The position numbers were made by a program, and so were the translations under genes. 64,000 nucleotides of DNA, taken from DIGJ01 sp041821315 (lineage in GTDB: Bacteria; Bacillota; Clostridia; Lachnospirales; Lachnospiraceae). The stretch lies in NCBI GenBank assembly GCA_041821315.1, contig JBGUEO010000007.1:62001-126000 (forward strand), written 5' to 3'. Below, in pieces: positions 20,201-27,212 of the stretch. Under the pieces are notes generated by a model. That model was not told the DNA's origin and ran no database searches. It was given only the letters and a program-made list of their open reading frames with translations. Within the stretch, counting starts at the first letter, position 1; every line of letters starts with the position of its first letter.

Positions 20201-20619
20201 CCTCGGATAAAACAACAATAAAAATACCATCAAGCGTTACAATTGAAGGGATTGAATATAAGGTAACAAAAGTTGGTGTTAATGCATTCCGAAATAATAA
20301 ACATTTGCAAAAAGTAATAATTGGAGAAAATGTGAAGAAAATCGGGAAAAGTGCTTTTAGAGGATGCACCTCTTTAACAAAAGTAACGCTTGGAAAAGAT
20401 GTGGAATCGATTGAAAAAACAGCATTTTCCGGGAATAAGAAATTAAAAACAATTGTTATTGATAGTGTAAAGATAAAGAAGATCAATGCGCTCGCGTTTG
20501 ACAAAACAAAACAAAACATAAAAATTGTGGTACCAGCGAAAAAGGAAAAAGCATATCAAAAGTTATTTAGAGCATTGAAAACGAATAAAACATTTAAAAT
20601 AGTAAAAGCAAAAAAATAA
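14296..20619 (+). CDS. Giant secreted DUF5695-like protein with carbohydrate-binding modules and BspA-type repeats
   Basis: About 2107 residues. The TTG at 14296 is chosen because an ideal AAAGGAGG lies 7 bases before it and a signal peptide (KKKSNSRIRRVIS..., cut near VKAA) starts there; the upstream ATG at 14254 would add 14 residues. Residues ~39-885 resemble DUF5695, a large secreted family without an assigned reaction that looks like a glycosidase (beta-sandwich then helical barrel). Next come an F5/8-like domain (~941-1109), PKD-like (~1146-1242), LamG (~1249-1462), Big_4 (~1466-1541), F5/8-like (~1546-1689), FIVAR (~1695-1759), F5/8-like (~1762-1909) and LRR_5 repeats (~1939-2103). A short SDKT tandem repeat precedes the LRRs. 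Modules are shared with the protein at 7513, suggesting a common substrate. The catalytic activity is not known to me. Confidence 0.7.
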   Translation: MKKKSNSRIRRVISTGLAIVMGITMLPTNGLTIVKAAEKNVLSNAYFNVEIGEYGEISSLKIVGDEFDTDYVLNAKNAPNQGASEEHQWMGELMFQTKKASQNSWIESMTSASSKNSSAREIKKEGNKVTVTYGNEAAEKGIKDFTLTETYELVDNQLKWSMKVTNPGNENITFGDFGLPMTFNEYWTSQYANEYLYETRVVDHSFVGQDSSYIYAQRPSGQGKMLVFTPDVSTGAKLEYQDHWRVNNGHAGSAWAQDQGGWANGLNVFYIHSNAIKSTGSSYLENTELTLKPGESKEYRFDFTAAQDESAMKSVLYNQGIVDAVAVPSMAFSVNMPAEFYLHTKYAIDKIKNVYVECSHDTHLYEGLKNSVSNKQECTKDAGTSVIYKETKIVDGEQYHIYDLKLSCLGANNVVVCYEDEQGNEKKTTLQFYAMDSAENALDLHADFVTKYTQVDAPGEISDKIFDDWMMDTEDVRGVYKGYFGWGDDWGFTHGEYLAEKNVYLPVKEQIQAVDNYLDIAIWNGLMREHHEDYLVNDWLDDEPNNTGQGTSRGYAYPHVYNTYFSMYKIASKYPDMIAYSESKDTYLLRSYHILKALYSKGVGYNWDTGLMGESTTPDIISALTKEGYYKEAQEIIDIMNKKYKNFSGQKYPYGSEYSYDNTGEEAVYVLAKLQNNLDMMKKIDLKTRACRGVQPIWYHYGNPTTICGENWWNFQYSASLIGYCMDDWLRLQENGLTENEKALASRVNYAAKLANLTCINSGQIDASEKNIGTVAWTYQAELGNSGGQGTGGGNIHNGWRQMSGEADTGLFGAMRILSSDVANDPVFGLFGYGCSVAEKDNKYEVTPLDGLYTRLNFINEGLYIELDKDQYSQAVVSKDKDYIELSMKNLEESEHVTDVELTGLKEGSYQVSVNDQITGSFKVDEEGIQNTTTKQTERKNVALLATPSAQRTCGEGTDAHVAALNNGIDPVSSSTADQYFGADGMQDNIVWHNWAQCDDPAAEDYESSCYVQYNWDSAVTIDETSAYYMCTPENTTDQWTPGAVSYQYLSEDGTTWMNVQNATGAGIEINQYNKTCFDPVTTKALRMTMQKADGVRGLGVLEWQVMGTATVADEKEQENTSSVIVSVPMPAMKVVNVKIATGAALENTAPQVDAGEDITVSASENIHLRASVTDDGYPDMTLDSSWSVESMPEGATVNISNIDKLITSVDVDKIGEYVFKLTVSDGALSSADTVKITVKEDEPLPLVLAYYTFDNVSEDKRNRELKSADDAGVGYRAEQVSNPELAEGKDGLALSSKSSYCGYIRLSKNLTKRVDQTTIAMDVKLGDLQGNDARLFEFADTQGDKFYVSVVNGNQLEMGITDSLTKEMKRVTTSAKFGVGYWKNVEVTLKDNVAILYVEGIEKGRIEACNFKLSDLGETQRNFIGRGDNKSGVFFNGLIDNFQMNSYAMDTQEILQKYQYQGEKSPVSAEISDMVVVAGTTPELPNQIDVLYTDGSYDVGSVIWETIKPSDFDKKGMVTLKGQVQGITDPITLTIHVVEGDAINVASLAEPSAIINSVNDLGGVAGLNDGYLPTNSKDTSHGVWHNWLGNQGGTAWVQYDWSEEIVLTSTSAYYFKDNGGNFKPSSAYYEYKDSNGNWKQLTKTVGLGVEADTFNKTTFSPVMATALRMVMTPAALGCGVIEWEVYGYSNTKLVTKTELKDAISQAEGIKESLIAKGYETLAPALLAAKKAVEDSSVNQQQVDEATDSLYKTIAGLTPLNNNLAYTAKVSTSYISAWEKLTAVNDGVDADNSMAAGIDHYGTWGNESAYETVTYTWGKEVNLDQSNAYFWNDGGGILTPSAYSYEYLDENGEWKQVEKLTGLEAVLDQYNETKLTDITTKSIKIIINKQEENEEGIGLVEWQVIGTYAKAEEPWGGPVIVVNPEIEDPETTPAKGEKIYNKDTLYVVTSASSDKMTVTYKGDKTSDKTSDKTTIKIPSSVTIEGIEYKVTKVGVNAFRNNKHLQKVIIGENVKKIGKSAFRGCTSLTKVTLGKDVESIEKTAFSGNKKLKTIVIDSVKIKKINALAFDKTKQNIKIVVPAKKEKAYQKLFRALKTNKTFKIVKAKK

Positions 20620-20626
20620 TAAAACC

Positions 20627-20682
20627 AGAGATTTGCTGCAAAATGAGACAATATGTTGCGTTTTGCAGCAGTCTCTTTTTTG
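20627..20682 (+). terminator. Intrinsic terminator after the DUF5695-like gene
   Basis: AGAGATTTGCTGCAAAA pairs with TTTTGCAGCAGTCTCT, with a small bulge, followed by TTTTTT. It separates the giant secreted gene from the LacI regulator. Confidence 0.85.
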
Positions 20683-20692
20683 CGTAAAATGC

Positions 20693-20721
20693 TTGAGATA
20701 AAGAGAGATAACGAGTAATAT
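20693..20721 (+). promoter_or_regulatory. Sigma-A-type promoter of the LacI regulator gene
   Basis: TTGAGA at 20693 and TAATAT at 20716 with a 17-base spacer, 36 bases before the regulator's start codon. The regulator therefore has its own promoter behind the terminator. Confidence 0.55.
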
Positions 20722-20756
20722 AAAAGGGAATAAAGGTTAAGAAGGGATGCGTATAA

Positions 20757-21785
20757 ATGGCAACAATTAAGGAATTGGCAAAGCTATGTGATGTTTCAAT
20801 AGCAACAGTATCCAATGTTTTGAACGGAACTGGACGCGTAGGGGAAGAAACATCAAGAAAGATATTAGACACAGCGAAGAAAATTGGATATATTCCCAAT
20901 ATGATGGCAAAAAACCTAAAGCAAAAAGTAACGAAAACCATTGGGATAATAACAGAGGATTTAACTGTTTTTAACTGTGCCGATATCGTCGATGGAATCA
21001 ATGATTATCTTGATCAAGTGGATTACACCTTTCTATTAGGAAATCTTCGATTGTACAAAAAGTATAATAATATGTTTTATCATCATGAGGGATATAAAGC
21101 ACAGGTGGAAGAAGAATTTCAAATCATGAAAAGCAAACAAGTAGCAGGGATTATTTATGTGGGAGCACATAGCCGTGAAATCAAAAGTATACCAAAAAAT
21201 TTTGACCTGCCAATTGTTGTTGCTTACGGATATGCTTCGGAACAGCATGTGCCATCGGTTATTTATGATGATGAAAAGGGTGCATATGAAGCCGTAAGCA
21301 AGTTAATCCAATTGGGAAATACAAGCATTGGAGTGGTAACAGGTGAACAAGGAAGTCTTCATACAATTGAACGTATGAAAGGATATCAACGGGCACTGTT
21401 CGAACATAAAATTTTATGTGATCCAAGTCTTATTGTAGAAGGAGACTGGACAGTTGATAGCGGATATGAAGCTGGGAAAAAGCTCATAGAAAAGGGGGTA
21501 TCAGCAATCTTTTCTATGAGTGATGTGATGGCATCGGGTATTTATGATTGTGCAAATGAGAAAGAAATCATAATTGGAAAAGAGTTAGACTTAATTGGAT
21601 TTGATGATCGCCAGATCTGCACTGCTTTTCGCCCAACCCTTACATCGATGGCATTGCCATTAGAGCAAATTGGTCAACATGCTGGAAAAATAATAGTTGA
21701 AATGATTGAGCATAAAACGATAGACACAAGTTTGCTTCATAAAATAGAATGCAGATTAATTGAGAGAAATTCTATTAAAGGTTAA
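20757..21785 (+). CDS. LacI-family transcriptional regulator
   Basis: A 342-residue protein with the N-terminal LacI helix-turn-helix (TIKELAKLCDVSIATVSNVL) and a hinge (MAKNLKQK), then a periplasmic-binding-protein-like effector domain with the usual VTGEQGS and LDLIGFDDRQIC segments. The start has a GAAGGG site. It lies between the giant secreted gene and the second GH127 gene; both are preceded by the same CG-centred palindrome, so it probably represses them and is released by a sugar, perhaps L-arabinose or an arabinobiose. The effector is inferred only from the neighbouring enzymes. Confidence 0.9.
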   Translation: MATIKELAKLCDVSIATVSNVLNGTGRVGEETSRKILDTAKKIGYIPNMMAKNLKQKVTKTIGIITEDLTVFNCADIVDGINDYLDQVDYTFLLGNLRLYKKYNNMFYHHEGYKAQVEEEFQIMKSKQVAGIIYVGAHSREIKSIPKNFDLPIVVAYGYASEQHVPSVIYDDEKGAYEAVSKLIQLGNTSIGVVTGEQGSLHTIERMKGYQRALFEHKILCDPSLIVEGDWTVDSGYEAGKKLIEKGVSAIFSMSDVMASGIYDCANEKEIIIGKELDLIGFDDRQICTAFRPTLTSMALPLEQIGQHAGKIIVEMIEHKTIDTSLLHKIECRLIERNSIKG

Positions 21786-21795
21786 ACGTTTTATT
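21780..21795. promoter_or_regulatory. Partial LacI-type operator overlapping the regulator's stop codon
   Basis: GGTTAAACGTTTTATT keeps the AAACGTTT core but deviates in the outer arms. It lies 173 bases upstream of the full operator at 21953, so it may be the second site of a repression loop, as at 13960/14202. It is weaker than the other copies and could be chance. Confidence 0.35.
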
Positions 21796-21841
21796 ATAGA
21801 GATTCATGTAAAAAAATAAAGAAGGATAATATTCCTTCTAT

Positions 21842-21881
21842 AAAAAACGTATGGTTTCGTATGAGAAAGCATACGTTTTTT
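21842..21881 (+). terminator. Intrinsic terminator after the LacI regulator
   Basis: AAAAAACGTATG pairs with CATACGTTTTTT around a 16-base loop, ending in a U-run. A stem with A-run on one side and T-run on the other can work in both directions. Confidence 0.8.
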
Positions 21882-21913
21882 ATATATTTTTAAAAATAAT
21901 ATAAAAAAAGAGC

Positions 21914-21942
21914 TTGCTAAATTGAAAAAAGTAGTGTATATT
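21914..21942 (+). promoter_or_regulatory. Promoter of the second arabinan operon
   Basis: TTGCTA at 21914 and TATATT at 21937 with a 17-base spacer. The operator at 21953-21968 would cover the transcription start and the first transcribed bases, a normal arrangement for LacI repression. Confidence 0.55.
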
Positions 21943-21952
21943 ATATTTAAAT

Positions 21953-21968
21953 GATGAAACGTTTAATC
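21953..21968. promoter_or_regulatory. LacI-type operator in front of the second GH127 gene
   Basis: GATGAAACGTTTAATC, a full match to GATNAAACGTTTNATC. It lies just downstream of the predicted promoter and 28 bases before the GH127 start codon. Confidence 0.7.
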
Positions 21969-21996
21969 ACCACTTGAAAGTAACGGAGAATAATAT

Positions 21997-23937
21997 ATGC
22001 AGAAATTATCATTAGCACGACTAGGTGACATAGTAATTGAAGATCGGTTTTGGAACCGTTATACACGATTGGTAAGAGAAACGATTATTCCGTACCAATG
22101 GGAAGTTCTCAATGATAGAATTCCAGACATAGAAATAAGCCATAGTCTTGCGAATTTTAAAATCGCTGCTGGGCGAGAAACGGGCGAGTTTTATGGGGTA
22201 GTTTTTCAGGATACGGATGTTGCAAAATGGCTAGAGGCCGTAGCTTTTTCATTAGCCACTCATCCAGATACAGAATTGGAAGAGAGAGCGGATGAAGTGA
22301 TTCAAATTATTGGAGAAGCACAACAAGAAGATGGGTATATCAATACCTACTTTACGATAAAGGAACCGTCTCTTCGTTTCAGTAATTTAGAAGAGGGGCA
22401 TGAACTTTATACGGCAGGACATTTGATGGAAGCGGCAGTTGCGTATTATAAAGCAACTGGAAAATTAGAATTTGTTGAAATTATGGAGCGGTTTGCTGAT
22501 TTGATTTGCAACGAATTTTCTCAAGAAAAAAATAAAAAAGGGTATCCGGGGCATCAAGAAGTTGAAATTGGACTTATTAAACTATATGAGGTAACTGGAA
22601 AGCGAAAATACATAAAGCAGGCAAAGTCTTTTTTGGATAGGCGTGGTGAACAACCAAATTATTTTCTGGAAGAGGAAAAGCAGCCAAAATTTAAACGTAT
22701 TTTTCGGGAATTTGAGAACTATCTTCCATTATATTCACAGTCTCATTTGCCTATAAGAGAGCAAAAAACAGCAGAAGGGCATGCGGTAAGAGCGATGTAT
22801 ATGTACTGTGCTATGGCAGATGTAGCATATGAATATGCAGATAAAGAACTTATGGAAGTATGCAAGAATCTATGGAATAATGTGATAGAAAAACGCATGT
22901 ACATAACAGGAAGTGTCGGAAGTTCTGGTATTTTGGAACGATTTACGGTGGATTATGATCTGCCGAATGATTCAAACTATTCAGAGACGTGTGCTTCCAT
23001 TGGATTGGCTTTGTTTAGCAGGAGAATGGCACAAATAACGAGAGAAAGTAAGTACATCGACATTGTAGAGAAGGCATTGTATAATACCTTATTATCTGGT
23101 ATTGCGCAAGATGGAAAAAGCTTTTTTTATGTAAATCCATTAGAAGTATGGCCAAATAATTGTCTCCCTCGAACTTCGATGGAGCATGTTAAATCGACGA
23201 GACAAAAGTGGTTTGGGGTAGCTTGTTGTCCTCCAAACATTGCGAGGACGTTAGCTTCACTGGGAGAGTATCTTTATTTCAAAGACGAAAGAAGAATATG
23301 GATTAATTTATTTGTTTCCAACAGTACAACTTTTCTGTTTGACGGAAAAGAAGTTTTGCTTCATGTAAAAACGGATTTTCCAAATGATGGAAATGTGCTG
23401 ATTTCTATAGAGAACAAAGAAGTACAAGAAGGAACGATAGCAATTCGAATTCCTGACTATGTTGGGAAATATTGCATTGCAATTAACGGTAAGGAAGTTA
23501 ATCAAGTTCCAAAAGAGAAGGGATATGCCATACTTAATATGGGAATCGGAAAACAAGAGGTTGCAATTAATTTTGATTTACGCGCACGAATTGTACACGC
23601 CAATCCTCTTGTGAAAGAAGATGTTGGAAAGGTAGCAGTTGTAAAGGGTCCTATGGTTTTTTGTATGGAAGAAGAAGATAACGAATCAAACCTTCCTGCA
23701 TTTTTCCTGGATACAAAGGGTGAATTAGAAGAAGTGTATAAGGATGATTTACTTGGGGGAACAACGGTGATTAAAGCAAGAGGGAAAAAACTTGTGGAAG
23801 CCAATTGGAACGAAGGGGAACTTTACAAAGAAATTTCACCTCAATTTAAGGAAAGTAATCTTACATTTATTCCATATGCATATTGGAATAATCGCATAGA
23901 GGGTGAAATGACAGTATGGGTAAAAGAATTGTTTTAA
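21997..23937 (+). CDS. Beta-L-arabinofuranosidase, glycoside hydrolase family 127 (second copy)
   Basis: A 646-residue cytoplasmic GH127 enzyme, closely related along its whole length to the one at 5559. The metal and nucleophile residues are at identical positions: YSETCAS (Glu330, Cys332) and GVACCPPNIAR (Cys410, Cys411). No signal peptide. It heads an operon with a binding protein, two permeases and a GH51 enzyme, 18 bases before the binding-protein gene, and stands behind a LacI operator. Having two copies in two separately regulated loci suggests two different beta-arabinofuranosyl oligosaccharides, for example from extensin and from rhamnogalacturonan; that split is speculation. Confidence 0.93.
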   Translation: MQKLSLARLGDIVIEDRFWNRYTRLVRETIIPYQWEVLNDRIPDIEISHSLANFKIAAGRETGEFYGVVFQDTDVAKWLEAVAFSLATHPDTELEERADEVIQIIGEAQQEDGYINTYFTIKEPSLRFSNLEEGHELYTAGHLMEAAVAYYKATGKLEFVEIMERFADLICNEFSQEKNKKGYPGHQEVEIGLIKLYEVTGKRKYIKQAKSFLDRRGEQPNYFLEEEKQPKFKRIFREFENYLPLYSQSHLPIREQKTAEGHAVRAMYMYCAMADVAYEYADKELMEVCKNLWNNVIEKRMYITGSVGSSGILERFTVDYDLPNDSNYSETCASIGLALFSRRMAQITRESKYIDIVEKALYNTLLSGIAQDGKSFFYVNPLEVWPNNCLPRTSMEHVKSTRQKWFGVACCPPNIARTLASLGEYLYFKDERRIWINLFVSNSTTFLFDGKEVLLHVKTDFPNDGNVLISIENKEVQEGTIAIRIPDYVGKYCIAINGKEVNQVPKEKGYAILNMGIGKQEVAINFDLRARIVHANPLVKEDVGKVAVVKGPMVFCMEEEDNESNLPAFFLDTKGELEEVYKDDLLGGTTVIKARGKKLVEANWNEGELYKEISPQFKESNLTFIPYAYWNNRIEGEMTVWVKELF

Positions 23938-23955
23938 TTTAAGGAGGAAGTAAAA

Positions 23956-25323
23956 ATGAAAAAAAGTAAAAAAATGATTGCGCTTGCTTTGACAGCAGCA
24001 CTTGCAGTGTCTACACTTGCAGGATGTGGTTCAAAACCAGCGGAAACAACGAAAACAGCAGAGGAAGCAACAACAGAGCAAGGAAAAACAGATAATACAG
24101 TTACGGAGAGTGCGGAACCAACGGAACTTGAAATGTGGACATTTGTTGAATTACATGGAAAACATTTTGATACGATGATTGAAAATTGGAATAAAGACAA
24201 TCCAGATCGACAAATTAAGCTTACCGTTAATGTGTTGCCATATGAAGAAATGCATAACAAATTACAGATTGCATTGCAATCAGGGGATGGAGCGCCAGAT
24301 ATCGTTGATATCGAACTTGGAAAATTCGCAAACTTCTTAAAAGGGGAACCACAATTGGAACCTTTGAATGATGTAATTGACTCATATAGAGATAAAATCG
24401 TATCTTCTCGTATTGAACTTTATAGCAAAGACGGAAATAATTATGGAATACCAAGTCATGTTGGTGCGACAGTGGCATTTTACAATACAGAGATTTTAGA
24501 GGCAGCAGGGGTTGATTATACAACAATCAAAACTTGGGATGATTTAAAAGCAGCTGGAATTAAAGTGAAAGATGCAACTGGAAAATATATGATTTCTGTA
24601 GATACCGGTGCACTGTGGCAGTTAAATGATTTGCTGTCTCAGCAAGGAGTTGACTGGGTAAATAGTAAGGATGAAGTAAATGTAAATATACCAGAAGCAA
24701 AACGTGCACTTGAAATGTTAAAGGATCTTCAAGATGCAGGTGTTGCTGTTACAATTCCAGGCGGAAATCCAGATACGGAAGAAGCGTATGCATATTATAA
24801 TACTGGAGAAGTAGCATGTGCAGTTATGCCATTATGGCATATGTCACGTTATACAAATTATATGACCGATTTAAAAGATAAGATTGCGATTGCACCAGTA
24901 CCAGTATTAGAAGAAGGTATGCCATCTTCTGTTGGTGGTGGAGGAACTGGAACTTGTGTAACTAATCAGTGTGCGGATGTTCAATTGGCAAAAGATTTCT
25001 TAGCATATGCAAAGCTTTCAGTGGACGGCAATATTGGACTTTGGAACAATCTTGGTTTCGACCCTTGTAATATGGATGTTTGGACAATGGAAGATGTTAC
25101 ACATAACCCAGATAATGCGTATGTACAGTACTTTATTAACAATCCATTTGATGTATTAAATGAAATCAAAGATGGGATTGGCCTAATTAAGTCTACCGAA
25201 GCATATCCTATCATTAATAGTACATTTTCATCAGTTACGCTAAATTCAATTTTTGAAAGTGGAACAGATATTGATTCAGCATTAGCAGATGCACAACAAC
25301 AAGTTGAAAATGAATTAAAATAA
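23956..25323 (+). CDS. Sugar ABC transporter substrate-binding lipoprotein (second locus)
   Basis: A 455-residue family-1 solute-binding protein with lipobox LAGC (Cys24) and a Thr/Glu-rich linker. Typical segments are LQSGDGAPDIVDIELGKF and YNTGEVACAVMPLWHMSRY. The AAGGAGG site is 8 bases before the start. It is only distantly related to the proteins at 1099 and 2435, so it probably binds a different saccharide. It delivers ligand to the permeases at 25422 and 26366. Confidence 0.92.
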   Translation: MKKSKKMIALALTAALAVSTLAGCGSKPAETTKTAEEATTEQGKTDNTVTESAEPTELEMWTFVELHGKHFDTMIENWNKDNPDRQIKLTVNVLPYEEMHNKLQIALQSGDGAPDIVDIELGKFANFLKGEPQLEPLNDVIDSYRDKIVSSRIELYSKDGNNYGIPSHVGATVAFYNTEILEAAGVDYTTIKTWDDLKAAGIKVKDATGKYMISVDTGALWQLNDLLSQQGVDWVNSKDEVNVNIPEAKRALEMLKDLQDAGVAVTIPGGNPDTEEAYAYYNTGEVACAVMPLWHMSRYTNYMTDLKDKIAIAPVPVLEEGMPSSVGGGGTGTCVTNQCADVQLAKDFLAYAKLSVDGNIGLWNNLGFDPCNMDVWTMEDVTHNPDNAYVQYFINNPFDVLNEIKDGIGLIKSTEAYPIINSTFSSVTLNSIFESGTDIDSALADAQQQVENELK

Positions 25324-25338
25324 AATTGCTATTTCATG

Positions 25339-25376
25339 AATAACCCTATGGACGACAACTCGTTCCTAGGGTTATT
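25339..25376 (+). terminator. Hairpin between binding-protein and permease genes
   Basis: AATAACCCTA pairs with TAGGGTTATT, and the stem continues inward through GGA/TCC and CGA/TCG. There is no clear U-run. As at 3750, it lies directly behind a binding-protein gene inside an operon and probably protects that mRNA end or limits read-through. Confidence 0.55.
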
Positions 25377-25421
25377 ATATGAATGGTTAAATTACGACCG
25401 TTTAACGGTTAGGAGGGCTAA

Positions 25422-26363
25422 ATGATGAAGGAGACAAAGTTAACGCAGAATAGTAAAATTGAAAGTCAAAGTAAGCTAAAAAAGCTGCTATATTCGCAGA
25501 AGGTAGCCCCTTATGTATTTATATTGCCCTTTGTACTTACCTTTTTAATCTTCTGGCTCTTACCTTTGACAAAGTCTGGTATCATGAGTTTTCAAAGTGT
25601 GCTGCCAGGGCAAATTGAATTTGTTGGATTGAAAAATTATAAAAAGCTATTTGGGGACTCGATATTTTTAGTAGCAGTTAAAAATAGTTTGCGATATATG
25701 ATTGGGACTCTTGTGTTATTGATTCCAATACCATTGCTTTTGGCTTATATGATAAATAGTAAGCTGATGGTTGCGAGGGATATGTTTAAATCTGTATTTT
25801 TTATACCAGTGCTTACATCGATTGTTGTAGCAGGAACAATATTCCGACTTATGTTTGGAGAAATGGATACTGCTTTTATGAATACAGTCATAGCGGCATT
25901 TGGTGCAGAACCAATCAAATGGCTGAAAAATGATACGACTGCATTTGCGGCGTTGTTGATTCTTGCCTGTTGGCGATGGATGGGAGTTAATATGCTCTAT
26001 TTTCTATCAGGGTTGAATGGAATACCAAATGAATTGTATGAATCAGCTTCGATAGACGGAGCAAATTCAGTAAAAAAGTTTTGGTATGTATCGCTTCCAA
26101 TGCTAAAACCTACGATTACTTATGTACTAACCATTAGTATATATGGTGGTTTAGCAATGTTTACAGAAAGTTATATGTTATGGGCGGGAAAAGATTCTCC
26201 GCAAAATATTGGCCTTACGATTGTAGGATATTTATATCGTCAGGGAATACAAAGAAATGAAATGGGATATGCCAGTGCAGTAGGAATTGTATTGCTGGTA
26301 ATTACAATGATTATAAATATAACTCAGTTAAGTATATCTGGATTATTTAAAAAGGAGGACTAG
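25422..26363 (+). CDS. Sugar ABC transporter permease, MalF/UgpA type (second locus)
   Basis: About 313 residues with a polar N-terminal tail of ~35 residues and six membrane segments. The EAA loop is ELYESASIDGANSVKKFW followed by YVSLPMLKP. Two ATGs (25422 and 25425) share the AGGAGGG site; the second has the better spacing, and the difference is one residue. A near-palindrome, ACCGTTTAACGGT, lies just before the ribosome site. It pairs with the permease at 26366. Confidence 0.92.
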   Translation: MMKETKLTQNSKIESQSKLKKLLYSQKVAPYVFILPFVLTFLIFWLLPLTKSGIMSFQSVLPGQIEFVGLKNYKKLFGDSIFLVAVKNSLRYMIGTLVLLIPIPLLLAYMINSKLMVARDMFKSVFFIPVLTSIVVAGTIFRLMFGEMDTAFMNTVIAAFGAEPIKWLKNDTTAFAALLILACWRWMGVNMLYFLSGLNGIPNELYESASIDGANSVKKFWYVSLPMLKPTITYVLTISIYGGLAMFTESYMLWAGKDSPQNIGLTIVGYLYRQGIQRNEMGYASAVGIVLLVITMIINITQLSISGLFKKED

Positions 26364-26365
26364 AC

Positions 26366-27196
26366 ATGAAAAAACGTGTTGTAAAAATTCTGTTATTTCT
26401 ATTTTTCATGGTTGTAGCACTCTTTGTTCTACTTCCCTTTGCAGCAATTTTTTTGGCAAGTTTTAAAGAGGGAAAGGAACTAATACAGTATGGATTAAAT
26501 TTGAAAATTGAACCAGAAAAAATGAACCTTAATAATTATGTATACTTATTTACGGGAGATCACGAGTATTTTCGCTGGTTTTTTAATAGTGTTTTATTAA
26601 CAGTTGTGCAAGTTATATTGACGTTATTTGCGAGTGCATGTGTAGGATATGGATTTGCTGCATACAATTTTAGGGGAAAAAATATTTTGTTTGTTTGCGT
26701 ACTTTTAATTATGATGGTTCCATTTGAAATATTGATGCTTCCGTTGTATAATCAAATGATAGAGATGGGTCTTAATAATACATATGCAGGGATAATATTG
26801 CCGTTTATGGCAAATGCATCTACGATATTCTTTTTTCGTCAGTATTTGTCTGGGATACCAAAAGAAATTATTTCAGCAGGCAGGGTTGATGGTGCAACGG
26901 AATATGGTATTTTTATAAGATTAATATTTCCAATTATGAAACCAGCAATGGCAGCAATGGCAATATTGAATGGAATGACTTATTGGAATAATTTCCTCTG
27001 GCCTCTCTTGACGTTGCAAGAATCACGAAAATATACATTGCCAATCGGGTTAAATACGTTACTTACACCATATGGGAATAACTATGATTTATTAATCGTA
27101 GGATCTTGTTTTTCAATTATTCCAATTTTTATCTTGTTTTTGTGTTTTCAGAAATATTTTATAGAAGGCATGGTGGCCGGAGCGGTAAAAGGATAA
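26366..27196 (+). CDS. Sugar ABC transporter permease, MalG/UgpE type (second locus)
   Basis: A 276-residue permease with six membrane segments, the EAA loop EIISAGRVDGATEYGIFIR, and the MalG-type C-terminal tail GMVAGAVKG. It starts two bases after the stop of its partner gene, with an AAGGAGG site inside the end of that gene. Together they form the channel of the second arabinooligosaccharide transporter; the ATPase is not encoded nearby. Confidence 0.92.
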   Translation: MKKRVVKILLFLFFMVVALFVLLPFAAIFLASFKEGKELIQYGLNLKIEPEKMNLNNYVYLFTGDHEYFRWFFNSVLLTVVQVILTLFASACVGYGFAAYNFRGKNILFVCVLLIMMVPFEILMLPLYNQMIEMGLNNTYAGIILPFMANASTIFFFRQYLSGIPKEIISAGRVDGATEYGIFIRLIFPIMKPAMAAMAILNGMTYWNNFLWPLLTLQESRKYTLPIGLNTLLTPYGNNYDLLIVGSCFSIIPIFILFLCFQKYFIEGMVAGAVKG

Positions 27197-27212
27197 AAGG
27201 AGATTACAATCA

